64,000 bases of DNA from Variovorax sp. V93 (GTDB lineage: Bacteria; Pseudomonadota; Gammaproteobacteria; Burkholderiales; Burkholderiaceae_C), in contig NZ_AP028670.1 in NCBI RefSeq assembly GCF_041154485.1, positions 248,001 to 312,000 of the forward strand. The letters run 5' to 3'. This document shows, piece after piece, positions 60,790 to 64,000 of the stretch. How positions within the stretch are numbered: position 1 is the stretch's first letter; each line of letters begins with the position of its first letter. The notes beneath the pieces were generated by a model that was not told the origin of the DNA, made no database searches, and worked only from the letters and a program-made list of their open reading frames with translations. The position numbers and the translations under genes were made by a program.

Positions 60790-61499
60790 GCTTCCACCCA
60801 GGGTCTGGCGACGGTCCGCAGCGTTACGGGCCGCGCGTCCAGTTCAAGCGTGAGCTTGCGCTGCTGGTGCGCTCTCATGCTGGCCACGAACACCTGCTCT
60901 CTGGGCAGCGAGAATTCCCTGTAAATGTCGCCCAGACACAGGCCCTCGCGAGCGCGCACCAAGTTGGCAACCTCCAACTGCAAGTTCGATGTTTCGAAGT
61001 GCCTGAACTCCGAAAGCGCCGAGCTGATGCTCAACCAATTCATCAGCAGGACGCGCTGGCTCAGCGCGTCCTGCTCGGTATACCAATCCCACGTATACCC
61101 GAGCTCGCTGGCACGTCGGGATTGAATTTCAGCTTGCTTACACGCTCGTGGATCGCTCCTGCAGTCGCGCTCGTGCTTCACCTCGTACAGTCCTCGTCGA
61201 CCTCTGTAGCGCTGAAAACTGATGTCGGGCTTCGAGCCAGAGTAGCCCTCCGAAGAAAGCGCAGTCCAGATGGTGTCAACGTCGCAGCTGTAACTGGTGA
61301 TCTCCTGAGACGCCTCGGCCCAGAGCATGGCAGCGAGTTCAAGATCGCTCCTCAGCACCCATTCCCGATCGGCCTTTGCACCGTAGCCGAATACGATGTT
61401 TCCGGGCTGCTTGCCTCGCGCCTTGATCGCGCTCCGCACGGCACGCGAAGCTTTCAGCGGTTGTCTGCCTCGAGCGGTCCGAATGGTCGAACTTTCCAT
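60786..61499 (-). CDS. tnsA: TnsA-like endonuclease
   Basis: 237 residues. The PD-(D/E)XK core is visible: E54 region (DLELAAMLWAE), D92 (GSKPDISFQRYRG) and E106-x-K108 (GLYEVKHE). It cuts the 5' ends of the transposon, enabling cut-and-paste movement. The C-terminal domain (RVLLMNWLSISSAL onward) would contact TnsB/TnsC. Start ATG 61499; longer frame to 61583 is possible. The stop overlaps tnsB by four bases. Confidence 0.85.
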   Translation of the reverse strand: MESSTIRTARGRQPLKASRAVRSAIKARGKQPGNIVFGYGAKADREWVLRSDLELAAMLWAEASQEITSYSCDVDTIWTALSSEGYSGSKPDISFQRYRGRRGLYEVKHERDCRSDPRACKQAEIQSRRASELGYTWDWYTEQDALSQRVLLMNWLSISSALSEFRHFETSNLQLEVANLVRAREGLCLGDIYREFSLPREQVFVASMRAHQQRKLTLELDARPVTLRTVARPWVEA

Positions 61500-61857
61500 G
61501 GCATTCCTCGTACTTGCTACGGCTAGCGCGTTCCGACAACGATGAAACCTCTCACCTATGCGAAGGGCAGCTTCTGAAAGCACTCAACTGAAACATCGAA
61601 GATTGGATGAACCCGCGTGCCCTATTCACGCGGACTGGACACAGCCTGAGAATTCGATTTTCCTCTCAACTGTTTGTGGCTTGTGAACTGCCAATCTCGG
61701 AGTTGTTAATCGATCCAACCATCAAGTAACAAGCATGGCGAATCAAGGGGCCATTCGGCAAGATCTTGAACAAAGCATGAGGCACTCCGACGTGCCCGCG
61801 CTGGCGGCACTTCGCTCATAAAATCAAGCAAGTGAAGAACGGCAATGGAGAACCTCC
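61500..61857. other. Region between tnsA and the tyrosine recombinase
   Basis: 358 bp without a gene. It should contain one transposon end if the recombinase lies outside the element. The only repeat noticed is CTCAACTG at 61583-61590 and 61665-61672, too short to call an end. The A/T content rises around 61650-61735, compatible with promoters for the divergent tnsA and recombinase genes. Confidence 0.3.
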
Positions 61858-62997
61858 ATGACCTATAGCGCGCCAACTCCTGACCGGGAGCAAATAAACC
61901 GGCTCACCAGCAAGGTTGTGGGAGACGGATTGTCCCAGTTTCACTCTCGCAATACGGTCGCCTCCTACTGTTCTGCAATGCGGTACTGGTTCGCTTGGTA
62001 CCAGTTGCGTTTCGGTGGGGAGATGAAGTTCCCCGTTTCCGTATTGGTCGTCGTGCAGTTCATTGTGGACCACGCAGCACTGCCAGCACCTATGCGCCGC
62101 GCTATCGCCTTTGCCAGGGACGAAGCGTGTGCGACCGATGGCACTGCCGCGGCGAGAGAGACCAAGGGCCCCCTCCCCAACCCCATTGACGAGCTCTTGG
62201 TCAACGCTGGCTTCAAAGCCGAACTGGGCTCATTCACCCTCAGTACGCTGATAGCTCGTCTCGCAGCACTCTCCAGCGTGCATCAATCGCTGAATTCGGA
62301 AAATCCGTGCAAACACGTTCGAGTGCGAGAGTTGATGGGCGAAGTTCGCCAAGAGTATGCAAAACACGGAGTCGCGGAGCATGGTCTGACGGCGTTCACG
62401 CAAGAAACGTTCAACGCGGTCTTGGCGACCTGCGACGATTCCCCAACGGGCAGGCGCGACCGCGCCCTGTTGCTTTTCGCTTGGGAGGGCGGCGGGCGGC
62501 GGCGTTCGGAAGTGGCTTCCGCCACCATGGAGAACTTGTGCCGCGTAGGTCCACAGCACTACGTCTATTTCCTGCCCGGACCGAAAACGACGCGTCAAGT
62601 CGCCAGTGAAAAGCCTTTGACTGGCGACGCTGCCGTTGCACTCGACGCTTGGCTAGAAATCAGGGGGCTTGCTGAAGGACCGCTGTTCCGGTCGATCCGC
62701 AGGAACGGAAGGTGCTCGAGCCGAGGACTCAATCCGGAGGCGATCCGCCGCATCGTCAAGGATCGGTGCCGAAGGGCCGGTCTGCCGAACGAGTACTCTG
62801 CCCACTCGCTGCGGTCAGGTTTTGTTGCCGAGGCAGGCAGGCGCAACATCGGACTGAACGCCGCCATGGACTTGTCAGGCCACAAGCATTTTATGGAGTT
62901 CGCGCGCCACTACTACCAGAACGAACATGCCCTCGGCGGAGTTGTGATCGATCTGATGACGGACGATTGCCACAAGCCTGCGGGCCGAACTAAATAG
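61858..62997 (+). CDS. Tyrosine recombinase/integrase
   Basis: 379 residues. The N-terminal SAM-like DNA-binding part (FHSRNTVASYCSAMRYWFAWY) is followed by the catalytic domain with R215 (GGGRRRSEVA), K243 (PGPKTTRQ), H316 and R319 (SAHSLRSGFVAEAG), H342 (DLSGHKHF) and Tyr 352/353 (HYYQNE); all six catalytic positions are filled. ATG 61858 follows ATGGAGA. It is divergent from tnsA and followed by the GTCAAA repeat cluster, which may be its recombination site. Confidence 0.92.
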   Translation: MTYSAPTPDREQINRLTSKVVGDGLSQFHSRNTVASYCSAMRYWFAWYQLRFGGEMKFPVSVLVVVQFIVDHAALPAPMRRAIAFARDEACATDGTAAARETKGPLPNPIDELLVNAGFKAELGSFTLSTLIARLAALSSVHQSLNSENPCKHVRVRELMGEVRQEYAKHGVAEHGLTAFTQETFNAVLATCDDSPTGRRDRALLLFAWEGGGRRRSEVASATMENLCRVGPQHYVYFLPGPKTTRQVASEKPLTGDAAVALDAWLEIRGLAEGPLFRSIRRNGRCSSRGLNPEAIRRIVKDRCRRAGLPNEYSAHSLRSGFVAEAGRRNIGLNAAMDLSGHKHFMEFARHYYQNEHALGGVVIDLMTDDCHKPAGRTK

Positions 62998-63049
62998 TCC
63001 TCAGGCCTACCCTGGGCGCCGCGAACTGCGCTTTGAGCGCGGCGAACAC

Positions 63050-63073
63050 CTGATGGGCAGATCTGCCCGTCAG
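63050..63073. promoter_or_regulatory. 24-bp dyad after the recombinase gene
   Basis: CTGATGGGCAGA (63050-63061) with TCTGCCCGTCAG (63062-63073), a zero-loop palindrome with one mismatched pair. It follows a weaker hairpin (CGCCGCG 63018-63024 with CGCGGCG 63038-63044). Either could mark the end of the recombinase transcript; the dyad could also be a protein site. Confidence 0.4.
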
Positions 63074-63135
63074 AGGCTGCGTGCCGACGCTGCTCCAAAT
63101 TCACCAGATCGCACATAGTCCGTTTGGGATCGTTC

Positions 63136-63210
63136 GTCAAACGAATCTCTTCGATTCGATGTTTGACAAAGAATTGAGTTAGAAGATGTCAAACGAATTT
63201 CTTGTTTGAC
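63136..63210. repeat. Cluster of GTCAAAC inverted repeats
   Basis: GTCAAACGAATC (63136-63147) faces GTTTGAC (63161-63167); GTCAAACGAATTT (63188-63200) faces GTTTGAC (63204-63210). The second pair spans 23 bp, the size of a tyrosine-recombinase core site. Together with the next feature, the copies share (T/C)GTCAAA(C/G)GAAT. They lie about 140 bp after the recombinase gene. Confidence 0.65.
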
Positions 63211-63254
63211 TCTTTCTGCCACCTTGAGACCAGAGGAGAAGCCGGCCTCCGATT

Positions 63255-63319
63255 GTCAAAGGAATTACTAGAACCACATGTTCCGTTTGAATCCATGTGG
63301 TTCTAGTAATTCCTTTGAC
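63255..63319. repeat. Perfect 26-bp inverted repeat with 13-bp spacer
   Basis: Left arm 63255-63280 (starts GTCAAAGGAATTAC) and right arm 63294-63319 (ends GTAATTCCTTTGAC) are exact reverse complements. The outer part repeats the GTCAAA-GAAT motif of the cluster just upstream, and the 13-bp spacer contains CGTTTGA. No T run follows, and the arms are far longer than a terminator needs. Confidence 0.8.
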
Positions 63320-63464
63320 GTCAACCCAACTCGCGCCCCTGCTTTCTGGAAGGTTCGCCTGCGGCGACGAAAAACTACCGACGTTTTCACAAAAACTGTG
63401 GACCGTCGGACCATAAACACAAGACGGGCACAGCTTTCACAACGGCCGTTCAGATGATAGAATT

Positions 63465-63480
63465 GATGCTACATTGCATC
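63465..63480. promoter_or_regulatory. GATGC-N6-GCATC dyad before vapB
   Basis: Inverted repeat GATGC (63465-63469) and GCATC (63476-63480), 20 bp upstream of the vapB start. It fits the usual autoregulatory operator of a VapBC pair. Confidence 0.45.
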
Positions 63481-63500
63481 AAAATGGATTCCACCCTATC

Positions 63501-63707
63501 ATGCGTACCACTGTCACCATCGAAGATTCTCTTTTCGAGAAAGCTCTGGAAATGGCCGATCCCGACATGGACAAAACGGAAATTTTTCGGGAAGCCTTCC
63601 GCACGTTCGTGCGTGTTCAGGCGGGCAAGCGCCTCATTGCGCTCGGAGGGGCGGCGCCCGACATCAAGGACGTGCCGCGTCGTCGGAGCGACCCTGTCTC
63701 GTCATGA
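63501..63707 (+). CDS. vapB: VapB-type antitoxin
   Basis: 68 residues. MRTTVTIEDSLFEKALEMADP followed by KTEIFREAFRTFVRVQAGKRLIALGG is a ribbon-helix-helix antitoxin of the VapB type ending GGAAPDIKDVPRRR, the segment that wraps the toxin. ATG 63501 is preferred to 63474 because it starts the DNA-binding strand. The stop overlaps the toxin start by four bases. Confidence 0.9.
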   Translation: MRTTVTIEDSLFEKALEMADPDMDKTEIFREAFRTFVRVQAGKRLIALGGAAPDIKDVPRRRSDPVSS

Positions 63708-64000
63708 GCGTGCTCGTAGACACGTCTGTTTGGGTCGACCATTTCCGCAGCGGCAACGCCGCACTCGCGCACCTGGTCGGCTCGGATCTCGCCTTGACCC
63801 ATCCGCTGGTGCTCGTTGAGCTGGCCTGTGGCACTCCACCTTCTCCGCGGGAGCACACCCTTGGCAGTCTGAGCCTGCTGAGGACATGCAATCAAGCAAC
63901 GCTGGATGAGGTGCGGGAACTGATCGAGCGCGAAAAACTGTACGGGCTCGGGTGCGGATTCGTCGACATGGCGCTACTCGCATCGACCCTCATCACTCCT
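63704..64000 (+). CDS. vapC: VapC-type PIN-domain toxin, cut by the window end
   Basis: ATG 63704 overlaps the vapB stop. About 99 residues are present and the frame is open at base 64000. MSVLVDTSVWVDHFRSG holds the first PIN aspartate (D6), LVELACG the glutamate and LGCGFVDMALLAST the later aspartate. It is a Mg-dependent ribonuclease neutralised by VapB. Only the last third is missing. Confidence 0.9.
   Translation, partial: MSVLVDTSVWVDHFRSGNAALAHLVGSDLALTHPLVLVELACGTPPSPREHTLGSLSLLRTCNQATLDEVRELIEREKLYGLGCGFVDMALLASTLITP

Larger units (their letters stand above)
56427..61499 (-). mobile_element. Tn7-like transposition module tnsA-tnsB-tnsC-tniQ
   Basis: Four genes on the minus strand in the order TnsA-like endonuclease, TnsB-like DDE transposase, TnsC-like AAA+ ATPase and TniQ/TnsD-like protein, all overlapping. 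This is the gene order of Tn7-like elements such as the Tn6022 group. TnsA plus TnsB suggests cut-and-paste transposition. All catalytic motifs appear intact. The ends were not located; a relic TniQ at 43.5 kb and the cargo between suggest that much of 35-61 kb could be transposon cargo or a site of repeated insertion. Confidence 0.85.

Noticed and set aside
61583..61672. CTCAACTG direct repeats as a transposon end
   Set aside because: Two 8-bp copies are too short, and no matching copies were seen near the other side of the module.
1..64000. CRISPR arrays, tRNA and rRNA genes
   Set aside because: No regularly spaced repeats of CRISPR type were seen and no tRNA or rRNA signature was noticed while reading. 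A tRNA scan was not possible, so a missed tRNA cannot be fully excluded.

Overview
The window looks like a high-GC betaproteobacterial chromosome, most likely Burkholderiales/Comamonadaceae (a Variovorax-like soil or plant-associated organism). The grounds are many LysR and MocR regulators, a Bug/TctC-type binding-protein relic, ABC, LIV and TRAP uptake operons, and a stand-alone homodimeric pyruvate dehydrogenase E1. This is inference from gene content; no rRNA or other taxonomic marker is present.

Bases 1-35,400 are metabolic. They begin with the end of a class II aldolase gene, then a general L-amino-acid ABC transporter (aapJQMP) followed by a Cys/Met-metabolism PLP enzyme and a LysE-type exporter. 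Next come a decayed Bug protein gene, a periplasmic broad-specificity amino acid racemase (lipoprotein form), a LysR gene divergent from a cupin-nitrilase pair, another LysR, and aceE. An amidase plus LivKHMGF operon (minus strand, 21.1 to 15.1 kb) is divergent from a frameshifted LysR gene. A rubredoxin, PaiB-like protein and FAD reductase set faces a MocR regulator. A LysR gene is divergent from an operon of SDR, TRAP transporter (DctPQM) and split transketolase, and the SDR leader carries a (CAC)10 repeat. A second Cys/Met PLP enzyme, a SugE/Gdx exporter and an XRE-cupin regulator close this part. The common theme is capture and breakdown of amino acids, amides, nitriles and a polyol or sugar-acid-like compound.

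Bases 35,500-61,500 are an accessory island, almost all on the minus strand. Its first part (35.5-41.0 kb) is an unusual array of alternating calcineurin-like metallophosphoesterases (three intact, one pseudogene) and HAD phosphatases of the nucleic-acid-repair type (two intact). One phosphoesterase carries a C-terminal MbcA/ParS-type antitoxin domain. The array also has a propeptide-inhibitor-like small protein, a membrane protein and a divergent XRE gene with a palindrome over its start codon. The second part (41.9-48.4 kb) has two nuclease-like genes, a broken TniQ, several unknown genes, a further nuclease-like gene and a three-gene operon ending in a lipoprotein and a CHAP/NlpC-like enzyme. 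The third part (48.5-55.3 kb) encodes a 1200-residue fusion of a DyP-type peroxidase with a cytochrome P450, followed by a winged-helix/ATPase regulator and a probably frameshifted third gene. The island ends with a truncated IS3 transposase joined to a broken HAD fragment, then a complete Tn7-like module, tnsA-tnsB-tnsC-tniQ.

Bases 61,858-64,000 hold a complete tyrosine recombinase, a cluster of GTCAAA inverted repeats that includes a perfect 26-bp inverted repeat, and a vapBC toxin-antitoxin pair cut by the window edge. The strongest candidates for undescribed biology are the DyP-P450 fusion operon and the phosphoesterase/HAD array.
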